A stretch of DNA of 64,000 nucleotides from Marinicauda algicola (GCF_017161425.1 NZ_CP071057.1:1178001-1242000); one strand, 5' to 3'; shown: positions 35,047 through 43,517, numbered from the stretch's first letter. Numbers and translations: made by a program. The notes: generated from the letters alone by a model not told the origin.

Positions 35047-36169
35047 GCGCGGCGCGCGAACTCGAGACCGCGCTTGCCGCGGCCACCGGGCGGCGCCATG
35101 GCGTCGCGACGGGACGCGGCGCGACGGCGATCTGGCTCGCTCTCGAGGCGCTCGCCGCACGCCATCCGGATCGCCGGCGCGTCGTGCTGCCCGCCACGCT
35201 TTGCCTCAGCCCGCCGAGCGTTACCCGTCTTGCCGGCCTCGAGCCGGTCTTCTGCGATGTCGAGCCGGAGACAGGACAGATGGCTCCCCGCGCGCTCGGC
35301 GCGCTGCTCGACGCCGGCGAAGCCCCGCTGTGCGTCATCGCCGCCCATCTCTATGGCGAACCCTGCCGCATCGAGGAGATTGGGACGCTGTGCCGGCAGG
35401 CCGGGACGGCCTTGATCGAGGACGCGGCCCAGGCCTGGGGGCCAGCGTCGGCGGCCGGCCGGCCGGTAGTTTCGGCGATCTGTCCGTCGTCAGCTTCGGC
35501 CATACCAAGATCCTCGATGCCGGCGGCGGCGGGGCGGTGCTGACCGATGACGCCGGGCTCGCCGAAGACCTGGCGGCACGCGCCCGCGCCCTGCCGGGAA
35601 AGCCGGCCGAGACGGCGCAATGGGGCGCGGACTACCGATCGCGCTATTACGCCCTCGCCGCCGAGTTCGCCGCGCGGCCCGAAGCCCGGCGCGAGGTCGG
35701 CGCACTCTGTCTCGCCCGTCCGGAGCTCTACCGCTACCGGCTGGAGGAGGAGCAGGCCCGGCGCATCCTCGACGCCCTGCCGCGCACGGCCGCCGCCCTC
35801 GCCCATCGCCGCGCCATGGCGGAGCACTACGAGCAAAACCTCGATCCCGAGATCGAACGTCTGGCGCGCCGGAGCGGCGGTGCGCCCTGGCGCTTCTCCA
35901 TCCTCGTCGAGCCCCACCAGCGCGCATCCCTGCTCGCAGGTCTGCGTGGCGCAGGCTTCGATGCGAGCGCCTGGTATCCGTGTCCCGCGCCCTTCTTCGC
36001 GAATGTCTCGCCCGAACACTTTCCCGGCAGCGCACAAATCGAGACGCGCATCGTCAATCTCTGGACAGACGAAAGCACGAATCCCGATAAAGTCTGCAGG
36101 GCGTCAACCTTCATTAATGAAGCATTAGCGCAATTCGGCTCCTCTGGAGTGCGAAAGGTGGCCCGATGA
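35043..36169 (+). pseudogene. DegT/DnrJ aminotransferase, frameshifted
   Basis: Two frames together make one DegT-family PLP aminotransferase of about 375 residues. Frame one gives the N-terminal half, with VVLPATLCLSPPSVTRLAGLEPVFCD and ALIEDAAQAWG. The continuation lies one frame away, with GGRPAGSFGDLSVVSFGHTKILDAGGGGAVL, where the lysine is the PLP ligand. The switch falls exactly at a run of five G (35437-35441). A sixth G would restore AWGASVGGRPAGSFGD and a continuous protein. This is therefore a one-base deletion, a sequencing error, or slippage. The stop overlaps the next start (ATGA). It is separate from the intact PseC-type gene at 39449-40657. Confidence 0.8.
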
Positions 36170-37212
36170 CCCAGACCCGCATCACGCTCTTCGACTGCAC
36201 GCTGCGCGATGGCAGCTACCAGATCGATTTCGGATTCGACGCCAATCATACCTACGCGCTGGTCCAGCATCTGGAAGAGGCCGGCGTGGACGAGATCGAG
36301 GTCGGCCACGGGCTCGGCCTCGGCGCGGAGCGCTCCGGCACGGCCCCGGCCGGGGAGAGCGACGCCAGATACATGGCCGCAGCGCGCATGGCTGCGAGGA
36401 AAGCCAGGATCGGCGTCTTTGCCATGCCCGCCTTCGCCACGCTCGACGACATCGGTGCGGCGAAGGACGCGGGGATGGACTTCCTGCGCTTCGGCGTGGA
36501 TGCGGCGAAGCTGGAAACCGCCGAGCCCTTCGTGCGCCACGCGGTGGAACTCGGCCTGTCGACCACGGTCTTCCTCATGAAGACCTACACGCTTCCCGTC
36601 GCGGAACTGCGCCGCAAGGCCCACCTGTTCGAAGCGTGGGGGGCAGAGGCCGTGGCGATCGTGGACAGCGCCGGCGGCATGATCCCGGCCCAGGTGCGCA
36701 ATTACGTGCGCGCCATTACCGACAAGACGAAACTGAAGGTCGCCTTCCACGGCCACAACAATTTCCAGCTCGCCGTCGGCAACGCATTTGCCGCCATCGA
36801 GGCGGGCGCGACCATCCTCGACGCCTCGCTGAAAGGAATGGGCCGCTCCTCAGGCAATGCGCAGATCGAGGTACTGGCCGCCGGGCTCAAGCGGGCGGGC
36901 TACCAGGTCAATGCCGATCCGATGGAGCTCGCCTTCGTCGCCGACAAGTTCATAACCCGTGCCGAGTTCGAGGGCGGGATCACCACCACCGACCTGGTCC
37001 AGGCCATGGGCCTCGTCCACTCCGGCATGCAGGGCAAGATCGATCGCGCCGCGAGCGAGTTCGGAGTCGACGCCAAGCTTCTCACCCTCAAGGTCGGCCG
37101 CCTGGGCGGCGGACTCGATCTCGATCTCAACGCCGTGCGGGCCGCCGCCCAGATCCTGGTATGGGAGAAGGAAGACGGCGTCGCCGCAGAGGACATCGCG
37201 CATGCCATCTGA
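36166..37212 (+). CDS. DRE-TIM metallolyase (HMG-CoA lyase/4-hydroxy-2-oxovalerate aldolase-like)
   Basis: This 348-residue TIM-barrel enzyme has the family signature FDCTLRDGSY at residues 9-18 (Asp10, Arg14, Asp15 region), a metal-binding HGHNN at 195-199, and KGMGRSSGNAQIEVL. Family members make or break a carbon-carbon bond next to a carbonyl. In a surface-sugar cluster it could make a small hydroxy- or keto-acid that becomes a substituent, which fits a neighbouring ATP-grasp ligase, but this is inference. It overlaps the frameshifted aminotransferase gene by 4 bp and the methylase gene by 11 bp, so its place in the operon is firm. Confidence 0.75.
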   Translation: MTQTRITLFDCTLRDGSYQIDFGFDANHTYALVQHLEEAGVDEIEVGHGLGLGAERSGTAPAGESDARYMAAARMAARKARIGVFAMPAFATLDDIGAAKDAGMDFLRFGVDAAKLETAEPFVRHAVELGLSTTVFLMKTYTLPVAELRRKAHLFEAWGAEAVAIVDSAGGMIPAQVRNYVRAITDKTKLKVAFHGHNNFQLAVGNAFAAIEAGATILDASLKGMGRSSGNAQIEVLAAGLKRAGYQVNADPMELAFVADKFITRAEFEGGITTTDLVQAMGLVHSGMQGKIDRAASEFGVDAKLLTLKVGRLGGGLDLDLNAVRAAAQILVWEKEDGVAAEDIAHAI

Positions 37213-37831
37213 ACGCCCTGTCGAGCACTGGAAGGGCGCCTTCGGCGACGCCTACATCTCGCGCAACGTCGCCGACATCGCAGCGGTGCGCCAGCGCACA
37301 CTGGCCTGGGGGCGCTATCTCTGGCCGATCATGGCCGAGTTGCCGAACTCCGTCCTGGAGGTGGGCTGCTCTATCGGAATCAATCTGCGCGCGCTGAAGA
37401 ACCTCGTCGGTGCCGAACTGTTCGCCGTCGAGCCCAATGAAAGCGCGCGCAAGCGCGTGATCGCCGAGGGCGTGCTCGACACCGACCATATCTTCGACGC
37501 GACCGCGGACAGGCTGCCCCTCGCCGATGGCGCGGTGGAGCTGAGCTTCACCACCGGGGTGCTGATCCACGTACCGCCGAGCGAGCTTCCCGCCGCGATG
37601 GACGAGCTCCACCGGGTTTCCAGCCGCTACGTGCTGATGAGCGAGTATTTCGCTGATCAGCCCGAGGAGAAGGCCTATCGCGGCGAAACGGGGCTCCTGT
37701 TCAAGCGTGATTTCGGCGCAATGATGCTGGAACGCCATCGCGACCTGAAGCTGGTCGATTACGGCTTCCTGTGGAAGCACGCCGGAGCCAGCGACAGCGG
37801 AAACTGGTGGCTGTTCGAGAAGCGCGGCTAG
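37202..37831 (+). CDS. Pseudaminic acid biosynthesis-associated methylase (PseMT type)
   Basis: This is a 209-residue SAM-dependent methyltransferase. HWKGAFGDAYISRNV near the start is the characteristic opening of the pseudaminic-acid-associated methylases. The SAM-binding motif VLEVGCSIGINL lies near residue 50, followed by VEPNESA and ELSFTTGVLIHVPPSEL. It is the last plus-strand gene of the chain starting with the ATP-grasp gene, overlaps the aldolase stop by 11 bp, and converges on another methyltransferase with a 4-bp overlap. Its presence is one of the best arguments that the cluster makes pseudaminic rather than legionaminic or sialic acid. Confidence 0.82.
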   Translation: MPSERPVEHWKGAFGDAYISRNVADIAAVRQRTLAWGRYLWPIMAELPNSVLEVGCSIGINLRALKNLVGAELFAVEPNESARKRVIAEGVLDTDHIFDATADRLPLADGAVELSFTTGVLIHVPPSELPAAMDELHRVSSRYVLMSEYFADQPEEKAYRGETGLLFKRDFGAMMLERHRDLKLVDYGFLWKHAGASDSGNWWLFEKRG

Positions 37832-38514
37832 CGCGCGCCCAACGCGTAGAAGAAATCGACGTCAGCCTTGGCATGCCGCTCGGTCATGCGTCCGGTGACG
37901 GTCTCGCAGAACACCTCGCGCATCATTTCGCCGAGCTGATCCTCGCTCTCGAAATAGGCCATGGTCTGGCCCTTTCGGAAATCCTCATACGCGATCTCGT
38001 ACCGGTTGGGGCCGAGCCGGGTGGCGCTTCGGCGCAGATAATGTCCGGGGCCTGCCGAGACGACGAAGCAGCGCCCGCCGGGCGCCAGCACGCGCGCATA
38101 TTCGGCCATCGCGGCCCTCAGCCCCTTCGCATCGTCCTCGTAGTGGATCACGTTGATCGACAGCAGGATGTCGAAGCGCGCGTCCTCATGGGGAATGGAC
38201 CGGTTGGAGCCGACCCGGATCTCGGCGTCGATTCCCTGGTCTTTCGCCGCCTGCCGCGAGATCGCGGCCATGTCCTCGTTAATCTCGATACCGTGGCATT
38301 CGCAGCCCCGGTCGGCGAACGGGACGAGATTGTTCAGATACATCGCCCCGACATCGAGCACGCGTGTGCCGCCCGTGATCTCCGGAGCGAGACCGGAATA
38401 CCGGCTGGAGAACAGGGCGCGCAGCATGAGTTCGCTGGGATGGTGGCGCACGATGCGCGCTGAACCTTCCACCCCGAGGCTCTTCGCGCCCCATGCCTTG
38501 CCCTTCTCGTTCAT
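37828..38514 (-). CDS. SAM-dependent methyltransferase
   Basis: This 228-residue class I methyltransferase has motif I in TRVLDVGAMYLNNLVPF, acidic motif II in HGIEINEDM, and motif post-II in FDILLSINVIHYEDDAKGL with LAPGGRCFVV. The target cannot be told from the sequence. Its position between nonulosonic genes suggests O- or N-methylation of the sugar or of a glycan. Caulobacter flm loci also carry methyltransferase genes. A CtrA-like box at 38557-38571 lies 43 bp upstream. Confidence 0.75.
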   Translation of the reverse strand: MNEKGKAWGAKSLGVEGSARIVRHHPSELMLRALFSSRYSGLAPEITGGTRVLDVGAMYLNNLVPFADRGCECHGIEINEDMAAISRQAAKDQGIDAEIRVGSNRSIPHEDARFDILLSINVIHYEDDAKGLRAAMAEYARVLAPGGRCFVVSAGPGHYLRRSATRLGPNRYEIAYEDFRKGQTMAYFESEDQLGEMMREVFCETVTGRMTERHAKADVDFFYALGAR

Positions 38515-38556
38515 CTCCGCCTCCCGCTGCCTCCGGTGAGGCTGGTGCGATCCGGC

Positions 38557-38571
38557 TTAACCGGGCGTTAC
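38557..38571 (-). promoter_or_regulatory. CtrA-like box upstream of methyltransferase gene
   Basis: TTAA-N7-TTAC (38557-38571) matches the CtrA consensus in all but the last base. It overlaps the stop codon of the PseG-like gene and lies 43 bp upstream of the methyltransferase start, where it could activate that gene in a cell-cycle-dependent way. Confidence 0.4.
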
Positions 38572-39452
38572 GCGCCGGACCCGACAAGTTCGCGGCACAG
38601 CGCGCTGATGCGCTTCACGCCCTGTCCGTCCACCAGGCTTGCAGCCTTCATGGCAACCTGTGCCTGACGCGCCGGGTCGGGCGGAGCGAGCAGGTCGAGC
38701 CCCGTGCCAAGGATCGCCCCCTGCGCGAGGAGGTCTGCGGCGAAGCGTTCCTCCTCTGCCGTCTGCGGCAATACATGGACCGCCTTGCCGAGACACATCA
38801 GTTCCATCAGCGTCGTGCCGGCATTGGCGACCGCCCAGGCGCACGAGGCCATGAGGAAGGGCAGGTCGGGCGGCGTCACGCGGACATCGACACCCCATGG
38901 CGCTTCGGGCAAGGGCCCGGCCAGCGGTCCGCGCACGAGGATGACTTGCTGCCCGGCTTCGGCGAGACGTGCGGCGGCGGCCGGCCCCCTGTCGCCGAGA
39001 TCGGATCCCCCGATGGAGACGAGCACATGCTCCCCGCCTTGCGCCACGGCCTCGCGAATTTCCAGCCGGATGATGGCGTAGTCGAGCCCGTGAAGAACGC
39101 GCCTGGCGGCCACCGGGCCCGCCGGCGCATTGGTGCGCAGCGCGAGATCGGCCTCGGCGCGACCGGTGTAATCGAGGGCGATTGCGGGCCGGCGGGCCTT
39201 GCGGGCCGCTTCGACGAATTCGCTTCCGTCATAGGGAAGGTCGACCAGGGTGAGGTCCGGCGCCCCCGCACGCGGACTGCTCGCCCGGTCGGCGAGAGCC
39301 GCTCGCGCGACATCGGATTGCGGCGCCCATCGCACCGCGAAACCGTCCTCGACGAGCGTCTGGCTCAGCGTGCGCATGCGGCTGATATGGCCGTAGCCGA
39401 GACCCGCCCCACCATCGACGACGATCTCAACGAGGGGGACGTCCGGGCTCAT
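38568..39452 (-). CDS. pseG: UDP-2,4-diacetamido-trideoxy-altropyranose hydrolase, PseG/FlmD type
   Basis: This 294-residue enzyme of the PseG branch releases UDP from the diacetamido-sugar before condensation by PseI. It is a GT-B-like fold. The N-terminal GLGYGHISRMRTL (Gly21-His22, Arg25) is the catalytic GxGHxxR loop. VLVSIGGSDLGDRG and CAWAVANAGTTLMELMCLGKAVHVLP form the UDP-binding half. It overlaps the stop of the methyltransferase control region downstream and the PseC gene upstream (ATGA). The name FlmD is used for the Caulobacter counterpart. Confidence 0.85.
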   Translation of the reverse strand: MSPDVPLVEIVVDGGAGLGYGHISRMRTLSQTLVEDGFAVRWAPQSDVARAALADRASSPRAGAPDLTLVDLPYDGSEFVEAARKARRPAIALDYTGRAEADLALRTNAPAGPVAARRVLHGLDYAIIRLEIREAVAQGGEHVLVSIGGSDLGDRGPAAAARLAEAGQQVILVRGPLAGPLPEAPWGVDVRVTPPDLPFLMASCAWAVANAGTTLMELMCLGKAVHVLPQTAEEERFAADLLAQGAILGTGLDLLAPPDPARQAQVAMKAASLVDGQGVKRISALCRELVGSGA

Positions 39453-40657
39453 CCGGCCTCCAGCGCCTCGGCCAGCGCCCCGGCGACGCGCGCGGGATCA
39501 TCATCCGCCATGGCCGGGTAGAGCGGCAGCGAAAGGGTCCTTGCGTAGTAGGTGTCGGCGCCCGGCAGGCGCTCGGGGCCATAACGCGCGGTATAATAGG
39601 GCTGTGTATGGACAGGGATGTAGTGCACCTGAGAGCCAACGCCGCGGTCCTTGAGCCGTTCCATGACCGTCTCGCGCGCCACTCCCGCCGCCTCGAAATC
39701 GATGCGCACGTTCATGAGGTGGCGGCAGGAATCCGTCTCCGCGCGCCCGGCGGGCGGCAGGACGAGCGGGGCGAGCGGTTTCAGCGCCTCCTCGTAGAGG
39801 GAGGTCAACTCGCGACGCCGGGCCGCGAAACGCGAGAGCTTGGCGAGTTGGGAACGTCCGAGCGCGGCGTTGATGTCGGGCATGCGGTAATTCCAGCCGA
39901 GTTCGCCCATCTCGTGATACCAGGGCCATTCCCCGGCCCGGGGCTCTCCCATCCGCACTGGATCGCGTTCGATCCCGTGACTGCGGCGGCGGCGCATGGT
40001 CTCGGCTGCCTCCTCGTGGCGGGTGGTCACCATCCCCCCTTCCCCGCACGCCAGCGTCTTGACGGGGTGAAACGAGAAGACGGCGGCGTCGCAAAAGCCT
40101 GCATCGCCGACGAGCCGGCTTTGTCCGCCAGCATCCGTCCAGCGGCTCGCCAAGGCATGGCAACTGTCGGCGACGAGCACGGCGCCTTCCGCCTGCACCC
40201 GGGCATGCAAGGTCTCCAGATCGCAGGGCAGGCCGGCAAGGTGGACCGGCAGCACGGCCGCGAGGCGGGCCCCTGAAAAGCGCGTGCGGGCCCGCAGGAT
40301 GGCCGCGTCGAGGGTAGCCGGCGTCATCAACCCGCTCTGCGGATCGACATCGGCGAAGACCACCTCGGCGCCGCAATAGCGCGCAGCGTTGGCGGTGGCC
40401 AGGAAGGTGAGGCTCGGCACGATGCAGACATCGCCGGGCGCGACGCCGAGCGCATCCAGCGCGAGATGAAGGCCCGCCGTCGCACTGTTGCACGCAATGC
40501 AATGCACAGCCCCGCCGTGCCAGCGGGAAAACTCCGCCTCGAAGGCGGGTATCTCGGGGCCCGTGGTCAGATAGTCGCTGCGCAGAACCCGAGCGACCGC
40601 CTCGATGTCGTCGTCCTCGATGACCTGGCGGCCGTAGGGCAGGAAAGAATCGCTCAT
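39449..40657 (-). CDS. pseC: UDP-4-amino-4,6-dideoxy-altrosamine aminotransferase, PseC/FlmB type
   Basis: This PLP-dependent DegT-family transaminase has 402 residues. It adds the 4-amino group to the 4-keto sugar made by PseB, using glutamate. Diagnostic parts are YLTTGPEIPAFEAEF, CNSATAGLHLALDALGV, VPSLTFLATANAARYCGA, ADSCHALAS and the PLP lysine Lys200 in SFHPVKTLACGEGGM. MPDINAALGRSQL and VHYIPVHTQPYY follow, as in PseC/ArnB-type enzymes. The start is the ATG at 40657 with GGAGG 7 bases upstream; an adjacent GTG three bases earlier is in frame. It leads the PseC-PseG unit. Confidence 0.9.
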   Translation of the reverse strand: MSDSFLPYGRQVIEDDDIEAVARVLRSDYLTTGPEIPAFEAEFSRWHGGAVHCIACNSATAGLHLALDALGVAPGDVCIVPSLTFLATANAARYCGAEVVFADVDPQSGLMTPATLDAAILRARTRFSGARLAAVLPVHLAGLPCDLETLHARVQAEGAVLVADSCHALASRWTDAGGQSRLVGDAGFCDAAVFSFHPVKTLACGEGGMVTTRHEEAAETMRRRRSHGIERDPVRMGEPRAGEWPWYHEMGELGWNYRMPDINAALGRSQLAKLSRFAARRRELTSLYEEALKPLAPLVLPPAGRAETDSCRHLMNVRIDFEAAGVARETVMERLKDRGVGSQVHYIPVHTQPYYTARYGPERLPGADTYYARTLSLPLYPAMADDDPARVAGALAEALEAG

Positions 40658-40710
40658 CACCTCACCTCCAGCGTCACGATAAGGCTAATCGCTCCGTGTG
40701 CCATGGAGTC

Positions 40711-40744
40711 AAAAGAAACGCCCGGCGTCGGGTGACGCCGGGCG
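40711..40744 (-). terminator. Rho-independent terminator of flagellin gene 1
   Basis: A perfect 11-bp stem (40719-40729 with 40734-40744, 4-base loop) is followed on the minus strand by TTTCTTTT. It starts 54 bp after the flagellin stop. Confidence 0.85.
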
Positions 40745-40797
40745 AGGCTTGGGTGGTGGGATGGAACGGGCTGGGATTGGATGCCCGTCCAGGTCTT

Positions 40798-41631
40798 CTA
40801 TCGCCCGAAGAGCGACAGAATGATTTGCGGCTCGGAGTTGGCGATCGAGAGCGCCTGCACACCGAGCTGCTGCTTGACCTGCAAGGCCTGCAGCCGCGCG
40901 CTTTCCTTGGCGAGGTCGGCATCGACGAGATTGCCGACCCCCTCGTTGAGCTTGTCGATCAGCTTGCCCACGAAGGTGCGGTGGGATTCGATCTTCTTCA
41001 GGTCCGAACCGAGATCGGCCAGGGCCTGGTTGACGTTGTCGAGGCTCGTCTGGATCGCCGAGACGACGTTTCCGGCGAGCGTCGCCGAGCCGAGCGAGGC
41101 GGTCGAGCTGATGGTGATGATCGAGCCCGACACCGACATGTCCTGGGAGCCGAGCGTCACGGTGCGCGCCGCGTCCCCGTCCGCGAGGAAGGCGATCCCG
41201 CCGGTGATCGAGCCGTTGAGGATATTGGCGCCGTCGAACTCGGCGTTGGCGAGCACGGTCTGGACCTGCTCGAGCAGGGCCTTGAAGTCGCCGTCATAGG
41301 CCTGGCGGGAGAAGGTGTCGATGGACGGGTCCATCGCCGCGGTGGCCTTCTCGCGCATCTCGATGAGAAGGTCGGAGATGGCCTCGCCCGCTGCGAGCGC
41401 GACGTCGCCGATCGAGACCGCCCGGTCGAGCGAGGTCTGCACCGAGCCGAGCGCGCCGATATCGGCCCGCATGCCCTGCGCGACGGCGAAGACGGAGGAG
41501 TTGTCCTTCGCGCCGGAGACCTTCAGGCCGGTGTTGATCTTCTGCTGGACGTCCTGCATCTGCGAGTTTGTCTTGTTCAGATTCTGCAGGGCGATCATCG
41601 CCGAGGTGTTGGTGTGGACGCTCAGCGCCAT
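40798..41631 (-). CDS. Flagellin 1 (most divergent copy)
   Basis: This 277-residue flagellin lacks the variable D2/D3 domains, as is usual in Caulobacter relatives. The N-terminal D0/D1 contains NTSAMIALQNLNKTN, INTGLKVSGAKDN and QGMRADIGALGS. The C-terminal D1/D0 contains LVDADLAKESARLQALQVKQQLGVQALSIANS. Compared with copies 2 and 3 it has a different middle (AYDGDFKALLEQVQ) and an ending of LFGR instead of the related YFR or FFRS, so it may mark a distinct filament section. It has its own sigma-54 promoter and terminator. It would be exported by the flagellar type III system and is a probable substrate of the FlmG-like transferase. Confidence 0.95.
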   Translation of the reverse strand: MALSVHTNTSAMIALQNLNKTNSQMQDVQQKINTGLKVSGAKDNSSVFAVAQGMRADIGALGSVQTSLDRAVSIGDVALAAGEAISDLLIEMREKATAAMDPSIDTFSRQAYDGDFKALLEQVQTVLANAEFDGANILNGSITGGIAFLADGDAARTVTLGSQDMSVSGSIITISSTASLGSATLAGNVVSAIQTSLDNVNQALADLGSDLKKIESHRTFVGKLIDKLNEGVGNLVDADLAKESARLQALQVKQQLGVQALSIANSEPQIILSLFGR

Positions 41632-41687
41632 TGGTCTTCTCCCGTTTCACCGTCACGCCGCTTCTTGCGGCTCTCGCTTCGTTAACA

Positions 41688-41701
41688 GCAACGGGCGGGC
41701 C
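41688..41701 (-). promoter_or_regulatory. Sigma-54 promoter of flagellin gene 1
   Basis: On the minus strand the sequence is TTGGCCCGCCCGTTGC, i.e. GG-N10-GC. It is a close match to the Caulobacter flagellar form TGGCCC-N5-TTGC. It lies 57 bp upstream of the start codon. Confidence 0.85.
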
Positions 41702-41753
41702 AAGTCGGGCCACCTCCGGATTCAATGTTGATTTTCAGCGGTCTAAATGAAAT

Positions 41754-41783
41754 CGCCCGCATAGCGGCAGGGCCATGCGGGCG
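41754..41783 (-). terminator. Hairpin terminator between flaG and flagellin 1
   Basis: A perfect 9-bp stem (41754-41762 with 41775-41783) is followed on the minus strand by ATTTCATTT. A second smaller stem (CTGCCC/GGGCAG near 41800-41819) lies between it and the FlaG stop. It separates FlaG transcription from the sigma-54 promoter of flagellin 1. Confidence 0.65.
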
Positions 41784-41833
41784 CTTGATATGGTTAATCC
41801 TGCCCAGTTTGCCGGGCAGGTCTTGCCGGGCGG

Positions 41834-42208
41834 TCAGGCTCGTTCGTTGATCAGGGGGTAGCCGTCGCGCAGGAAGACCATGAGGTCGAGATAGCTCTGC
41901 GGCGGCCAGCGCCGGATCGTCTCGCCGGTATCCTCGTTGAAGATGCGGTAGATGAACTGGCCGGATTCCTCGTGCCGGTCGATCTTCAGCCGGTTGTATT
42001 CCAGAGCGCTTACCGTTTCGCGCATTTTCTCGATCGCGGCGACCTGATCGTCGATGTCGAGCGCCTCGAATGCGCGCAGCTCGTCCTTCGAAGACAGATC
42101 GCTCTTGTTGCTCCCTCGCGGATCCTTGCGCGCCGGTTCAACCGGTTCTGCAATGCGCACATCCAACCCGGAGCGAACACCCGTCGCACCTGTGGTGAGC
42201 CGTTCCAT
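41834..42208 (-). CDS. flaG: FlaG-family flagellar protein
   Basis: This 124-residue protein has the C-terminal half typical of FlaG: LKIDRHEESGQFIYRIFNEDTGETIRRWPPQSYLDL, with the family pattern of a hydrophobic strand followed by TGE-x-IR-x-P. The N-terminal half is polar and probably unstructured. FlaG proteins influence filament length or cap function in several bacteria. It lies between flagellin genes 2 and 1 on the same strand. No own sigma-54 promoter was found, so it is probably expressed by readthrough from flagellin 2. Confidence 0.78.
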   Translation of the reverse strand: MERLTTGATGVRSGLDVRIAEPVEPARKDPRGSNKSDLSSKDELRAFEALDIDDQVAAIEKMRETVSALEYNRLKIDRHEESGQFIYRIFNEDTGETIRRWPPQSYLDLMVFLRDGYPLINERA

Positions 42209-42284
42209 GGGTCATACCCGTCCTTTCCTCGCGCTCTCGGGCGCGGTGTTCCAATTGCTCCCTTGGTCAGCTGCGTCCTGGCGG

Positions 42285-42325
42285 AAAAGGGGGCGGCGGC
42301 GGAACCCCACGTAACGCCGCCGCCC
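42285..42325 (-). terminator. Terminator of flagellin gene 2
   Basis: An 11-bp GC-rich stem (42291-42301 with 42315-42325) is followed on the minus strand by CCTTTT. It begins 11 bp after the flagellin stop. The short U-run suggests partial readthrough into FlaG. Confidence 0.75.
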
Positions 42326-42335
42326 GATCTTCCGA

Positions 42336-43160
42336 TTAGCGGAAGTAGCCGAGGATCGAGCTCGGCGCGGAATTGGCGATCGACAGCGCCTGGATACCCA
42401 GCTGCTGCTTGACCTGCAGGGACTGCAGGCGAGCCGATTCCTTGGCGAGATCCGCGTCGACCAGGTTGCCGATACCCGTTTCCAGGGCGTCGGAAAGCTT
42501 GGAGACGAACGTCTTGTGAACCTCGAGCGACTTCGCACCGGTACCCAGTCGCGCCAGCGCCGAGTTCAGGTTGTCCAGCGAGGTCCCGATCGCCGAAGCG
42601 GCGTTCGAGGCGTTGGTCGCGGTGTTGATCTGCGTCGTGGCCGCGATCGTGAGGGTCGAGCCGGTCAGGCTGAGGTCCTCGTTCTGGATCGTGATCACGT
42701 TGTTGCCGTCAGCACTGGCGAGAGCCGTGATGTCCGCGGCGCCGTTCGAGATCAGGTTGGTGCCGTTGAACTCGGCGTTCGAGACGATCGTCGAGATCTG
42801 ATCGCGAAGCGCCTTGAAGTCCTCGTTCAGGGCGTTGCGGGACGCCGTGTCGAGGGAGGTGTCGGACGCGGCGAGCGCCTTTTCCTTCATCTCGACGAGC
42901 AGGTCCGAGATCGCCTCGCCCGCGGCCAGGGCCACGTCGACGGTGGAAACCGCAAGATCGAGAGAGTTGGAGACGGCCTTGTAGGCGCCGACATCGGCCC
43001 GCATGCCCTGGGCGATGGCGTAGATGCCGCCATTGTCTTTCGCCGAGGAAACGGCGAGGCCCGTGGAGATGCGCTGCTGAACCTGCTGCAGATCCGTGTT
43101 GGTCTTGTTCAGGTTCTGGAGGGCGATCATAGCGCCCGGATTGGTATTGATCGTAGCCAT
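42336..43160 (-). CDS. Flagellin 2
   Basis: This 274-residue flagellin starts MATINTNPGAMIALQNLNK. Conserved D0/D1 segments include ISTGLAVSSAKDNGGIYAIAQ, ISDLLVEMKEKALAASD and LVDADLAKESARLQSLQVKQQLGIQ. The middle is a short loop rich in Thr, Ser and Asn, typical of sites for O-linked nonulosonic acid. The start at 43160 has AAGGAG upstream; a longer frame extends to 43280 but lacks family sequence and is rejected. It shares far more sequence with flagellin 3 than with flagellin 1. It has its own sigma-54 promoter. Confidence 0.95.
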   Translation of the reverse strand: MATINTNPGAMIALQNLNKTNTDLQQVQQRISTGLAVSSAKDNGGIYAIAQGMRADVGAYKAVSNSLDLAVSTVDVALAAGEAISDLLVEMKEKALAASDTSLDTASRNALNEDFKALRDQISTIVSNAEFNGTNLISNGAADITALASADGNNVITIQNEDLSLTGSTLTIAATTQINTATNASNAASAIGTSLDNLNSALARLGTGAKSLEVHKTFVSKLSDALETGIGNLVDADLAKESARLQSLQVKQQLGIQALSIANSAPSSILGYFR

Positions 43161-43236
43161 TTCTTGGCTCCTTTCGCTTTCTACGGATGAGGCGCACCTT
43201 TTGCGCGCCAGGTCTTCTGACCCGGAGAGCGAGGCA

Positions 43237-43250
43237 GCAAGGGCCGGGCC
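43237..43250 (-). promoter_or_regulatory. Sigma-54 promoter of flagellin gene 2
   Basis: On the minus strand the sequence is CTGGCCCGGCCCTTGCTG. This is a textbook Caulobacter flagellar sigma-54 site (TGGCCC, then TTGC, with GG-N10-GC). It lies 77 bp upstream of the start codon. Confidence 0.9.
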
Positions 43251-43477
43251 AGTCTCGCCGAGCCCTTCCGCGACCAGCACCGATCGGCCTTTGCCAGTTG
43301 AAAATCACGGGTAGTTCGGGGAGCCGCGCACTGCACGGCGCAAGGCAATAATTGCCGGCGCGGGGCGGATTTATCCCGGCAAAATCTTCCGCAGAGGCAA
43401 AATTTTCCGCTTAAGGGGTGATGAATTTTTGACGCGAAATTGATTTGGTAAACAGGACCTTAACCGTGCGGGCGGTC

Positions 43478-43517
43478 AAAAAAAATGCCGGGGCCGCGTG
43501 GTGGCGGCGGCCCCGGC
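43478..43517 (-). terminator. Rho-independent terminator of flagellin gene 3
   Basis: A perfect 11-bp stem (43487-43497 with 43507-43517) is followed on the minus strand by ATTTTTTTT. It is the strongest terminator in the window and starts 10 bp after the stop. Confidence 0.92.
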
